DNA from: JAAELZ01 sp965237485
Lineage (GTDB): Bacteria; Pseudomonadota; Gammaproteobacteria; Arenicellales; Poriferihabitantaceae
Direction: 5' to 3'
Assembly: GCA_965237485.1 (NCBI GenBank)
Contig: CBDEFQ010000009.1
Coordinates: forward strand, 496,001-560,000
DNA length: 64,000 nt
Both the position numbers and the translations under genes were made by a program. Shown here in pieces: positions 8,961 through 16,899 of the stretch. Under the pieces are notes generated by a model, which was not told the origin of the DNA, searched no databases, and was given only the letters and a program-made list of their open reading frames with translations. Position 1 is the stretch's first letter; every line of letters starts with the position of its first letter.

Positions 8961-9634
8961 TGCCAGCTCTTCACAATCAACCGAACAAACAGCTCTTCAC
9001 CCAAATATTCGCCTTTATTGTCGTACACCTTCAAAGTGCCGGGTAGCGCATTGAGTTCTATGGTTTTTGGCACTTTAATTTTTTGCGAATCGGAATTCAG
9101 CGACACCAACTGATACTGCGGGAAATTTACCTGCCAGCCGCTGTCATTCATTGAAGCGAGCTCTCCGCTTTCATTGAATTTAAGTGCGGTCGTTTCGCTA
9201 GCCGGTAGACCACGAATCCAGCTCACCAAATTATTAAAAGGCAGTGGCCAGCCTAACCTGGCTTGCAGCAAGAGCTCCATTTCTGGGCCACGTAACTCTT
9301 TCCCTTGCGTGTCTTTTAAGGTTGCGCCAGCGTCATCAACATCGATCTCTACTCGCCCACCACCCAAGGGGCCAAACACTTCCAAATGTTCCGTTGCGCC
9401 CTTGCGGTTCCAGCGTAAGGACGCATGTCCGCCCTTTTTGCCTGCTTTCACCGCCAACTTGCCGCGAATACGCCAATCTGTGATTTGTAAGGCTAACTGT
9501 TTTTGCTCTTGCCATCTAGCGAGTAACGCTGGGTCCGGCCCTTCTTCAATTACGACGATTTGGGTTTGCTCGATTGCGCAGGCACTTAATAAAGCGCACA
9601 GCATTAACACACTTAATTTGTGGCCTATATTCAA
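8957..9634 (-). CDS. lolB: Outer-membrane lipoprotein insertion protein LolB
   Basis: Outer-membrane receptor that takes lipoproteins from LolA and inserts them. A lipoprotein signal is visible: hydrophobic SVLMLCALL followed by the lipobox LSAC. The mature part has the expected LolB pattern (WRIRGKLAVKAGKKGGHASLRW in pieces, then LGWPLPFNNLVSWIRGLP). The frame can start at GTG 9673, 34 nt inside trmB, but I prefer TTG at 9634. It gives a compact signal peptide (MNIGHKLSVLMLCALLSAC) and no overlap with trmB. The start is therefore uncertain; the identification is not. Confidence 0.9.
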   Translation of the reverse strand: MNIGHKLSVLMLCALLSACAIEQTQIVVIEEGPDPALLARWQEQKQLALQITDWRIRGKLAVKAGKKGGHASLRWNRKGATEHLEVFGPLGGGRVEIDVDDAGATLKDTQGKELRGPEMELLLQARLGWPLPFNNLVSWIRGLPASETTALKFNESGELASMNDSGWQVNFPQYQLVSLNSDSQKIKVPKTIELNALPGTLKVYDNKGEYLGEELFVRLIVKSWQ

Positions 9635-9639
9635 TTTGT

Positions 9640-10347
9640 TTAGGCCTTTTTGCTCATAAACATTAAGTCCCACACAGCGTGCCCTAAACCCATGCCGCGT
9701 TTTTCGAATTTGGTTACCGGCCTGAAAGCGGGCCTCGGTAGAAATTTACCAGTGCCTGCTAGATTATTGAAGCTGCCGTCTGCTTCTAAATGTTCTATGG
9801 CCCATAAGGCATAGGGCTGCCAATCGGTAGCAAAGTGAAAATTGCCATTGGGTTTAAGTTTTTGCCGTAGCAAGCCAAGAAATTTTGGGCTTACAATTCT
9901 GCGCTTGTGGTGGCGTTTTTTTGGCCACGGATCCGGGAAGAATAACTGTACGGCGCTCAATGCATCATCAGTTATTTGCATCGTTAACACCTCGATTGCA
10001 TCGTGGCTAATAACCCGCAAATTACTCACTTCATGCTGCCTAGCCGCAATCAGGCAATGGCCTACCCCTGCGGTATAGACCTCAATACCTAAATAATTTT
10101 TATCGGGGTTATCCCGAGCCATTTGCACCAGACTATCACCGTTGCCAAAGCCTATTTCTAAGACGACGGGCGCGACGCGATCAAATAGGCGGTCTAAATC
10201 TAAGCGCTGCGGTGAATAGGGCACACCGTATACTGGCCAGAGCGTTTCAATCGCCTTCTTTTGGCTAGCAGTAACGCGGCCATCGCGCTTGACGAAGCTA
10301 CGCACAGGGTATTTCAACTTTGGATTTTGCTCGACCACGGTTAACAT
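9640..10347 (-). CDS. trmB: tRNA (guanine-N7-)-methyltransferase TrmB
   Basis: SAM-dependent enzyme that methylates G46 of tRNAs. The Rossmann SAM motif VLEIGFGNGDSLVQ lies at about residues 68-81. The hallmark FFPDPWPKKRHHKRR (about 140-154) contains the substrate-binding Asp and the basic loop. The C-terminus has the family TKFEKRG motif. At 235 residues it is full length. It heads the minus-strand block that continues into lolB-ispE. An intrinsic terminator belonging to grxD lies just upstream of its start. Confidence 0.96.
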   Translation of the reverse strand: MLTVVEQNPKLKYPVRSFVKRDGRVTASQKKAIETLWPVYGVPYSPQRLDLDRLFDRVAPVVLEIGFGNGDSLVQMARDNPDKNYLGIEVYTAGVGHCLIAARQHEVSNLRVISHDAIEVLTMQITDDALSAVQLFFPDPWPKKRHHKRRIVSPKFLGLLRQKLKPNGNFHFATDWQPYALWAIEHLEADGSFNNLAGTGKFLPRPAFRPVTKFEKRGMGLGHAVWDLMFMSKKA

Positions 10348-10365
10348 CTGCCAATTATAAATAAA

Positions 10366-10398
10366 GGCACCCGCAATAAGCCAATTATTGCGGGCGCC
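10366..10398 (-). terminator. Rho-independent terminator after grxD
   Basis: A 14-bp stem (GGCACCCGCAATAA at 10366-10379 with TTATTGCGGGCGCC at 10385-10398, one mismatch) with a 5-nt loop lies 30 nt past the grxD stop. On the minus strand it is followed by a T-containing stretch. It separates ibaG-grxD transcription from trmB. Confidence 0.75.
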
Positions 10399-10428
10399 TT
10401 TTAAAACGCTGATGAAGAAAGTAGGGGG

Positions 10429-10743
10429 CTAATCGTTCATTGCATCGATCATCTGCTTAAGCTCGCCATTTTCATACATTTCTTTCATGATGTCACAACC
10501 ACCGACAAACTCACCCTTGATATACAGCTGAGGCACGGTAGGCCAGTTGGAATAAGCCTTTATACCTTCACGAACCGCGTTATCCGCTAGCACGTCTATC
10601 GAAGCAAACGGGGTTTCATAGTGCTGCAAAATTTGAGTTGCTGTGCCTGAAAAACCGCACTGCGGAAAATCTGGGTTGCCCTTCATAAATAAAACCACGT
10701 CATTGTTATCAATGACTTCTTTTAGCTGTTCTTGAATACTCAT
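10429..10743 (-). CDS. grxD: Monothiol glutaredoxin GrxD (Grx4)
   Basis: 104-residue CGFS-type glutaredoxin that binds and passes on [2Fe-2S] clusters, usually with a BolA-family partner. The active motif CGFS is at residues 29-32 within PQCGFSGTA. The glutathione-binding TVPQLYIKGEFVGGCDI stretch follows (about residues 68-84). It is encoded 40 nt downstream of ibaG, the BolA-type partner expected to form a Grx4-IbaG complex. Together with the SUF operon at 21-26 kb this gives the window a strong iron-sulfur theme. Confidence 0.96.
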   Translation of the reverse strand: MSIQEQLKEVIDNNDVVLFMKGNPDFPQCGFSGTATQILQHYETPFASIDVLADNAVREGIKAYSNWPTVPQLYIKGEFVGGCDIMKEMYENGELKQMIDAMND

Positions 10744-10783
10744 CTTAAAATTTTAAACCTGTTGAAATTTTTGACCAAGGCCA

Positions 10784-11032
10784 TTAACTATCGCTAAGCA
10801 CTGCGTGTTCTTCTGGGCTTAGGGTTTTCATGGACAAAGCATGAATCGCCGCTTTCATTTTATCACCCAACACACCATACACTAGCTGATGTTGTTGGAT
10901 TCGCGATTTGCCAGCGAATTCAGGGCTAACAATCGTGGCTTCGAAATGATGCCCATCACCCTCTATATCAACTTCGCAGTCTTGCAGGCCCGCTTCGATC
11001 CAAGCTTTAATATCTTCTGGGGTGACCATCAT
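10784..11032 (-). CDS. ibaG: BolA-family protein IbaG
   Basis: 82-residue BolA-like protein of the IbaG (YrbA) subgroup. It carries the family segment DGHHFEATIVSPEFAGKSRIQQHQLVY in parts (HHFEATIVS, KSRIQQHQLVY), with the His residues used for cluster coordination, and ends in ALSMKTLSPEEH. The frame begins with two Met codons; either could start translation. It pairs with the downstream grxD. In other bacteria such pairs are implicated in Fe-S trafficking and acid response. Confidence 0.92.
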   Translation of the reverse strand: MMVTPEDIKAWIEAGLQDCEVDIEGDGHHFEATIVSPEFAGKSRIQQHQLVYGVLGDKMKAAIHALSMKTLSPEEHAVLSDS

Positions 11033-11071
11033 GAAATTACCCGTAATGTTGAGCTATATAGCTATATAAAA

Positions 11072-11088
11072 TGCGGCTAATCGCCGCA
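11072..11088 (-). terminator. Short hairpin terminator after the binding-protein gene
   Basis: TGCGGC-TAATC-GCCGCA stem-loop, 45 nt past the stop of the tauA-like gene. On the minus strand it is followed by TTTTAT. It also lies 40 nt upstream of ibaG. The 6-bp stem is short but GC-rich. Confidence 0.6.
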
Positions 11089-11132
11089 CTTTCAAGCGCC
11101 CATATTCAAAATCGGGGCCTCTAGGGGTGAAC

Positions 11133-12125
11133 TTAGCGAACTTGCTGCAGAAAGGTGGTATCCACAAAACCACTGTAATCGTTAAGTGCTTGCTCCATCT
11201 CACCTGCGCCTACCATGAAATCTACAATTTCAGTGGTGTACGCTTCGACGGTTCCGCCCATCCACGCATCTGAGATTTGTTCAGTTGCTGAAGGGAAAAT
11301 AAATTTACCGATGGTGTCGCGGGTATCCTTTTTGGACATCCCTGCGGCTTTTGCAATAGTCGGAATTTTAGCTTTAGGGTTCGCGTGGTAGCGGTTATTA
11401 GCGTCTTCCGTTACTTGTAGAAACTTAACCAATAAATCGCGGTGGTTTTGCGCAAAATCGTTGGTTGTAGAAATTACATCAAATACGCGGATGCCGTATG
11501 CCTCCTGTTCAGCGCCGGTCAACAGCGGGAACCCAACCGTTTTCATTCGCGCAAGCGGCCCACCAAATGCACAGGCCATCACCACATCACCTCGAATAAG
11601 TGCAGCGGCAGCGGCAGCGCCGTCATCCATCGCAAGGACATCCACTTTGCTCACGTCAATGCCTAAGTGATCCAGTGAACGTAAGAATTTGTAATGCGTT
11701 ACGTTACCAATCAATGTGGCGACGCGTTTTCCTTCTAGCGCTTTTGGGTTGTCTTTAGTAATGCCCGCGTCGGTACGGATAATGCAGTTATCATTTTCTG
11801 CATAGGCCACAGCCACGCCCACGAGCTTAATCGGCACGCCCTTGTTTGCTGCCAGTATAAAAGGTACATGACCCTGCGAATACGCAATGTGTACATCACC
11901 GGAAATCATCGCTGCAGTCATTTCGTTACCGTTGCCAAACGCGCGCCAGCTTACTTTGACGCCCATTTCATTATCGAAAGTTTTTTCAAGCTGCGCCACT
12001 TGGTTTGGTGTCGGCCACTCCAAAAAGTAAGCCACGGTGACTTCTTTAAGCGTTGATTGCGCGATAGCCACCCCAGTGAGCGCCCATAAGCTTGTCGCTA
12101 TAATGAAACGAATTGTTTTAGACAT
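11133..12125 (-). CDS. Taurine/aliphatic-sulfonate-type ABC transporter substrate-binding protein
   Basis: 330-residue periplasmic solute-binding protein of the NMT1/TauA type. A Sec signal peptide (hydrophobic FIIATSLWALTGVAIA, cleavage after AQ near residue 23) precedes a two-lobed binding domain. The segment EVTVAYFLEWPTPNQ opens the domain, and NGNEMTAAMISGDVHIAYSQG and LEGKRVATLIGNVTHY are characteristic of this family. No permease (tauC-like) or ATPase (tauB-like) lies beside it, so it is an orphan here. It has its own terminator. The ligand cannot be read from sequence; taurine is the usual annotation, but other sulfonates, amines or pyrimidine precursors are possible. Confidence 0.8.
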   Translation of the reverse strand: MSKTIRFIIATSLWALTGVAIAQSTLKEVTVAYFLEWPTPNQVAQLEKTFDNEMGVKVSWRAFGNGNEMTAAMISGDVHIAYSQGHVPFILAANKGVPIKLVGVAVAYAENDNCIIRTDAGITKDNPKALEGKRVATLIGNVTHYKFLRSLDHLGIDVSKVDVLAMDDGAAAAAALIRGDVVMACAFGGPLARMKTVGFPLLTGAEQEAYGIRVFDVISTTNDFAQNHRDLLVKFLQVTEDANNRYHANPKAKIPTIAKAAGMSKKDTRDTIGKFIFPSATEQISDAWMGGTVEAYTTEIVDFMVGAGEMEQALNDYSGFVDTTFLQQVR

Positions 12126-12355
12126 TGCACATCCTCTAGATAATTATTATGTTTATGGCGTAAGTAGCCTAATTCTAACACGATTATTTTTCAAGGCCTA
12201 ACTCGTATATCTCACAGTTATTGAGGAAATACGGTAAATAATTTTGTAGTCGTTTGCGAGCACGAACATGCCCTATGATAAAATCAAGCTCGTATCAAAT
12301 GGGCATTCTTAGCGCATAGCCCCAAAACTTATTCTCTGACTTAGTCACCAAAATA

Positions 12356-13744
12356 ATGGACAAGCTTCCTCTTACCGAACTTACCGCATTATCTCCATTA
12401 GACGGACGATATGCCAATGCGACTGCTGCGTTGCGTCAAACGTTTAGTGAATATGGTCTAATTTACTACCGCTGTCACGTCGAGATAGAGTGGTTGATTC
12501 ACTTAAGTGAGCATGCAGAAATTACTGAATTACCGTTATTTGAGGAAACTACTAAAACAGCTCTCAGAAATATCGCCAAAAATTTTACCCTAAAAGACGC
12601 GCAGCAAGTAAAGGAAATAGAACGCACCACCAATCACGACGTAAAGGCGGTAGAATATTTTCTCAAGCAAAAGTCTGTTGAAATTCCAGCTTTAAAACAA
12701 GCGAGTGAGTTTTTTCATTTTGCGTGCACTTCGGAAGACATTAACAATTTAAGTTACGCTTTAATGCTTCAAGCTGGGCGTGATGAACTGCTGCTAAAGC
12801 AGGTAGATGAGCTTATTGACGCAATGCGCAGCTTGGCACTTAAAAACGCGGCGGTGCCTATGCTGTCGCGAACACACGGACAAACCGCCAGCCCCACCAC
12901 CGTGGGCAAAGAAATCGCTAATGTTGTGCACCGCCTAAAAGGCATTCGTCAGCAAATTACCGATGCTGACATGCGCGGAAAAATTAACGGTGCGGTCGGC
13001 AACTTCAATGCGCATTTAAGTGCCTACCCTGATATTGATTGGCCCGCCACGGCGCAGCAGTTTGTGGAGAAGCTAGGCTTGCAATATCAAAGCGCCACCA
13101 CACAGATTGAACCGCATGATTTTATCGCTGAGTTCTGCCATGCATTGAGTCGATTTAACACTGTGCTTATCGACTTTAACCGCGATTTTTGGGGCTACAT
13201 ATCGGTGGGTTATTTCAAGCAAAAAACCATCGCGGGTGAGGTGGGGTCCAGCACTATGCCACATAAAGTGAACCCGATTGATTTTGAAAATTCAGAGGGT
13301 AATTTAGGCTTGGCGAATGCCATACTTGGACACTTAGCCGAAAAGTTACCGATTAGTCGCTGGCAACGTGACCTCACTGATTCTACGGTGCTACGAAATC
13401 TAGGGGTGGGCATTGCTTATAGTGCCATCGCTTTTAAGTCATTGCTACGTGGAATAAGTAAATTAGAGATTAACCAAGTGCGCCTAGAGCAAGACCTAGA
13501 TAACGCTTGGGAAGTGCTTGCAGAGCCGGTCCAAACCGTAATGCGCCGCTATGGTGAGGAGCAGCCATACGAAAAGCTCAAGGCACTTACGCGGGGGAAG
13601 GGTGGTATTAATCAACAATCGTTAGAGCAGTTTATTCAAGGCCTATCGATACCCAAGGAGGCCAAACAACAATTGCTAGCGATGACACCCGCCAGCTATA
13701 TCGGCAATGCCGTTTGGGCAACCCGGTCTATTCTTGACAGCTAA
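12356..13744 (+). CDS. purB: Adenylosuccinate lyase PurB
   Basis: 462-residue fumarase/aspartase-superfamily enzyme acting twice in purine synthesis (SAICAR to AICAR, adenylosuccinate to AMP). It starts MDKLPLTELTALSPLDGRY like other gammaproteobacterial PurB proteins. It has ETTNHDVKAVEYF-type and SRTHGQTASPTTVGKE segments and the superfamily signature GSSTMPHKVNPIDFENSEGN (about residues 297-316), which holds the flexible catalytic loop. A 230-bp gap separates it from the preceding divergent gene. Its 3' end overlaps the next reading frame. Confidence 0.97.
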   Translation: MDKLPLTELTALSPLDGRYANATAALRQTFSEYGLIYYRCHVEIEWLIHLSEHAEITELPLFEETTKTALRNIAKNFTLKDAQQVKEIERTTNHDVKAVEYFLKQKSVEIPALKQASEFFHFACTSEDINNLSYALMLQAGRDELLLKQVDELIDAMRSLALKNAAVPMLSRTHGQTASPTTVGKEIANVVHRLKGIRQQITDADMRGKINGAVGNFNAHLSAYPDIDWPATAQQFVEKLGLQYQSATTQIEPHDFIAEFCHALSRFNTVLIDFNRDFWGYISVGYFKQKTIAGEVGSSTMPHKVNPIDFENSEGNLGLANAILGHLAEKLPISRWQRDLTDSTVLRNLGVGIAYSAIAFKSLLRGISKLEINQVRLEQDLDNAWEVLAEPVQTVMRRYGEEQPYEKLKALTRGKGGINQQSLEQFIQGLSIPKEAKQQLLAMTPASYIGNAVWATRSILDS

Positions 13745-14468
13745 ATCCGAACCGGTTCGCCTTTCCAAAGTGATGGCATCGCGCGGGCTATGTTCTCGGC
13801 GCGAGGCCGACCGGTTTATCGAGCAAGGTAGGGTGCTGGTTGATGACAAAGTTGTAAATATATTGGGTAGTAAAGTCCTCTCTTCTCAAAAGATCGAGCT
13901 CAATGCGGTGGCGCGGCAGCAGCAACATAGGCTGATCACTGTCATCCTTAACAAACCCATTGGGTATGTATCTAATTTGCCGGAAGAGGGGTACTTGCCC
14001 GCAACTACACTACTTACACTTGACAACTACGTTGGGCCAAAACACTTAAGCGCCAAAATTAGCCACGTCGGTTTAGCGCCCGCAGGTCGTTTGGACATCG
14101 ATTCACAGGGTTTATTGGTGTTAACCCAGGATGGTCGTGTGGCAAGACAGCTTATTGGGGAACATTCTGAAATAGAGAAAGAATATTTGATTTGGGTTAA
14201 AGGCCTTATCGGTAATGCTGCGATTGACCAATTAAGATCTGGACTAAGCTTGGATGGCCAAAAGCTAAACCCTGCGCGCGTTAGAAAAATTGATGACCAC
14301 CACTTGAGTATGATTTTAACGCAGGGCCGAAAACGCCAAATACGCCGCATGTGTGATTTGGTTGATTTGCGTGTGGACCGTTTAATGCGGGTTCGAATCG
14401 GTAAATTGCGCTTGGGAAATTTAGCGCCGGGTAAGTGGCGACACTTAGCTCCCGAAGAAAGCTTTTGA
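13707..14468 (+). CDS. rRNA pseudouridine synthase, RsuA/RluB/RluF family
   Basis: About 250 residues: an N-terminal S4 RNA-binding domain (VRLSKVMASRGLCSRREADRFIEQG, written as its core LCSRREADRFI) and an RsuA-type catalytic domain with the catalytic Asp in GRLDIDSQGLLVLTQDG and the RKRQIRRMC motif. The two-domain plan and length fit RluF (23S rRNA) better than others, but the exact substrate cannot be assigned. The start is uncertain: the ATG at 13707 overlaps purB by 38 nt, and TTG at 13734, just before the purB stop, is an alternative. The stop overlaps the pyrD ATG (TGATG), indicating a coupled purB-pseudouridine synthase-pyrD transcript. Confidence 0.85.
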   Translation: MPFGQPGLFLTAKSEPVRLSKVMASRGLCSRREADRFIEQGRVLVDDKVVNILGSKVLSSQKIELNAVARQQQHRLITVILNKPIGYVSNLPEEGYLPATTLLTLDNYVGPKHLSAKISHVGLAPAGRLDIDSQGLLVLTQDGRVARQLIGEHSEIEKEYLIWVKGLIGNAAIDQLRSGLSLDGQKLNPARVRKIDDHHLSMILTQGRKRQIRRMCDLVDLRVDRLMRVRIGKLRLGNLAPGKWRHLAPEESF

Positions 14469-15490
14469 TGTATTCAATACTGCGCCCTTTATTGTTTGAG
14501 ATGCAAGCAGAGCGCTCACACGATTTTGTGATGCGTGCGCTGCGACTTGCATCAAAAAACAAATCTGCTTTATCAGCCATCTCCAAATTGTATGCCGATA
14601 AAATTCCGGCAAAACCTACCACGCTTATGGGCTTGGAGTTAAAACACCCAGTCGGTTTAGCAGCCGGCCTAGATAAACAGGGTGCTGCTGGGAATGCGCT
14701 ATGTGCATTGGGCTTTGCGTGGGTTGAATACGGCACGGTCACACCTGAGCCGCAGCGAGGCAACGACAAGCCGAGAATTTTTCGTTTGCCCGAGCATCAA
14801 GCACTGATTAATAGAATGGGGTTTAACAGTATTGGCCTAACGGCTTTTCTAGGGAACATTAAGTCCACCCAGGCAAGCCATATAAAAGGCCTTAATATCG
14901 GTAAAAATGCGGCTACACCTCTTAACCGAGCTAACGATGACTACCTTGCTGCTCTAACAGCAGTTTATCCGGTCGCTGATTATATATGCGTTAATATCTC
15001 TTCGCCCAACACCAAGGACCTACGTGCACTGCAAGACGACGATTCATTGGACTCGCTGATCAATGCGATTAGCGATTGCCGCAAAGCATTAGAAGACGAA
15101 CACGGTGTGCGACGACCCATTGTCTTGAAAGTGGCACCCGATTTAGACACAGCACAAATCGACCATATCGCAAAGACGTTAATAAAATACAACATAGATG
15201 GTTTAGCGGCGACCAACACCACCATTTCAAGGACGCACGTCAATGACCATTCGTTTGCCCCTCAAAGCGGCGGCTTAAGCGGCGCACCCCTGAATGAAAT
15301 GACCACCCAATGTATTGACCAGTTTTATCGAAGATTACAGGGCGAAGTTGCGATTATTGGCGTGGGTGGGATTCATGATCTAGCAAGTGCTAAAGCCAAA
15401 CTAGAAGCTGGCGCCGAAGCATTGCAGCTTTATACGGGTTTTATATACCAAGGGCCAAAATTGATAAAAGATATCGTGACGGGTTTGTAA
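14468..15490 (+). CDS. pyrD: Dihydroorotate dehydrogenase (quinone) PyrD
   Basis: 340-residue class 2 membrane-associated enzyme of UMP synthesis that passes electrons to ubiquinone. The N-terminal amphipathic helix starts MYSILRPLLFEMQAERSHDF. The FMN-binding parts GLAAGLDKQGAAG, NISSPNT (near the catalytic Ser) and GVGGIHD are visible. The frame extends upstream to 14435, but I take the ATG at 14468, which overlaps the preceding TGA and gives the standard N-terminus and E. coli-like length (336 aa). Confidence 0.97.
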   Translation: MYSILRPLLFEMQAERSHDFVMRALRLASKNKSALSAISKLYADKIPAKPTTLMGLELKHPVGLAAGLDKQGAAGNALCALGFAWVEYGTVTPEPQRGNDKPRIFRLPEHQALINRMGFNSIGLTAFLGNIKSTQASHIKGLNIGKNAATPLNRANDDYLAALTAVYPVADYICVNISSPNTKDLRALQDDDSLDSLINAISDCRKALEDEHGVRRPIVLKVAPDLDTAQIDHIAKTLIKYNIDGLAATNTTISRTHVNDHSFAPQSGGLSGAPLNEMTTQCIDQFYRRLQGEVAIIGVGGIHDLASAKAKLEAGAEALQLYTGFIYQGPKLIKDIVTGL

Positions 15491-15499
15491 AGCCCAGCC

Positions 15500-16045
15500 T
15501 TAATTCACTGTCAAAACGAAGGATTCACCCTCCTTTTCTAACAATACCGAATTTTTATCAATCTGTACCAGTTGCTCGCCGCTGCTGAGTACGTCGCCTT
15601 CATATAGGATGATGTTATTAATCATCGCAAACCTTTCTGTGCTGTCAGCAGAATAAGAGATTACACTTAATAAAGGTTCAGTTGAGGCTGGTTCAAGTTT
15701 TTCTTGCGCGCTCAGACGTAGGTCTTGTAAAACCGTTTCTACCCGGGCATCTGAACTTACGATTTTGGGCAAAGCTACTTTGGGTGGTTCTGCCGTCGGA
15801 TCAATAACTGTTAACACTTGAGACTCTGGTTTACTGAAACTAATTTGCATGTTGTCAATATACGGTCGAGCAACATACCCCAAGATAAAACACAGTAAGA
15901 GCGTAAGCAAAAATAGTGCGCGCTTTAGCCAGCGGTGAGGTGCCGACACGGTACTAGGTCTGTATAGGCCTGAAGGCAACTCACTTAGGTTTTCTTGCTT
16001 TCGGGTAGTCTCAGCTTTATTCAAAGCCTCTAGGATGTATGACAT
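15500..16045 (-). CDS. GspB-like type II secretion system assembly protein
   Basis: 181-residue bitopic inner-membrane protein. It begins MSYILEALNKAE, the near-invariant N-terminus of GspB/ExeB/PulB proteins. A single TM helix follows at about residues 44-62 (LFLLTLLLCFILGYVARPY in shortened form LFLLTLLLCFILGYV). A linker leads to a periplasmic C-terminal domain that fits the GspB domain (VISYSADSTERFAMINN, YEGDVL). GspB helps GspA/peptidoglycan or the GspD secretin assemble. No other gsp gene lies nearby, so any T2SS is elsewhere. It is convergent with pyrD, 9 nt apart. Confidence 0.82.
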   Translation of the reverse strand: MSYILEALNKAETTRKQENLSELPSGLYRPSTVSAPHRWLKRALFLLTLLLCFILGYVARPYIDNMQISFSKPESQVLTVIDPTAEPPKVALPKIVSSDARVETVLQDLRLSAQEKLEPASTEPLLSVISYSADSTERFAMINNIILYEGDVLSSGEQLVQIDKNSVLLEKEGESFVLTVN

Positions 16046-16240
16046 TTCACCTTTAGTGATGTAGGATGCTTAAATTCTAACAGCCTTAGCACTGGGATTT
16101 AGCGAAAAGTAGAGGTGAATGAAGCCGCCGCTTGCGCTTTCAATATTCCACATAAGCTATAATTGCTAACAGGTTGTATTTACTTGACTAATTTGACATA
16201 CTTTATCTGCCTAAAAATAAAGAATAAAAAAATCGGAATA

Positions 16241-16897
16241 ATGAGAACTATCAAATGCTTATTGCTTGTATTACTTGCCTATTTTCAGGTGAGCCATGCG
16301 CAGGAGAACGCTGATAATAGTCCAATTTTGGTGGGAATCTCCGAAACTCAAAAATTTGTCGACATTAATCATCAAGGTTCTTTAGTGCGTGTTAGGCGTA
16401 TTCAAGACCAAGAAAATAAGCTTTCCGGTGATTTCACCAAAACCTCCAGGGCCTGCCCGCCGTTTTGTATCCAACCATTTACTGCGGCGCCAGGCGTAGA
16501 AACCATCGGTGAACTTGAGCTTTTTGAGTTCATTAAAGGCCCTGTCAACGGTGGGCGAGGAATACTCATTGATGCGCGAACTCCAAAATTTTATAACAGT
16601 GAAACCATACCGGGTGCGGTGAATATTCCATTTGTGATTTTCACTTCATCAATTGAGCAAATACTTCCGCTATTGGGCGCTGAAAAACAGGGCAACAACT
16701 GGTATTTTGACCGTGCCTTGTCATTGCTTTTATTTTGCAACGGACCATGGTGCGCACAATCACCGCGGGCTATTACGGCGTTAGTCGAGGCAGGTTACCC
16801 AACTGAAAAAATTAAAAATTACAGAGGCGGTATGCAGTTATGGAAAAATTTTGGGCTCACTACCGTGCGACCGGTGGCTAATAATGCGGAGGGATAA
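16241..16897 (+). CDS. Periplasmic rhodanese-domain protein
   Basis: 218 residues from ATG 16241. The frame is open from 16163, but the internal ATG gives a clean Sec signal peptide (MRTIKCLLLVLLAYFQVSHA). A unique region with Cys residues (RACPPFCIQPF) precedes a rhodanese fold: GILIDARTPKFYNSETIPGAVNIPF and the active-site loop LLFCNGPWCAQSPRA, where the first Cys would be the persulfide carrier. It ends 2 nt before the next gene, so the two are almost certainly cotranslated. A TATAAT hexamer at 16158-16163 may serve as the -10 box. The substrate is unknown. The extra cysteines suggest a redox or sulfur-relay role in the periplasm, which is inference. Confidence 0.78.
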   Translation: MRTIKCLLLVLLAYFQVSHAQENADNSPILVGISETQKFVDINHQGSLVRVRRIQDQENKLSGDFTKTSRACPPFCIQPFTAAPGVETIGELELFEFIKGPVNGGRGILIDARTPKFYNSETIPGAVNIPFVIFTSSIEQILPLLGAEKQGNNWYFDRALSLLLFCNGPWCAQSPRAITALVEAGYPTEKIKNYRGGMQLWKNFGLTTVRPVANNAEG

Positions 16898-16899
16898 CC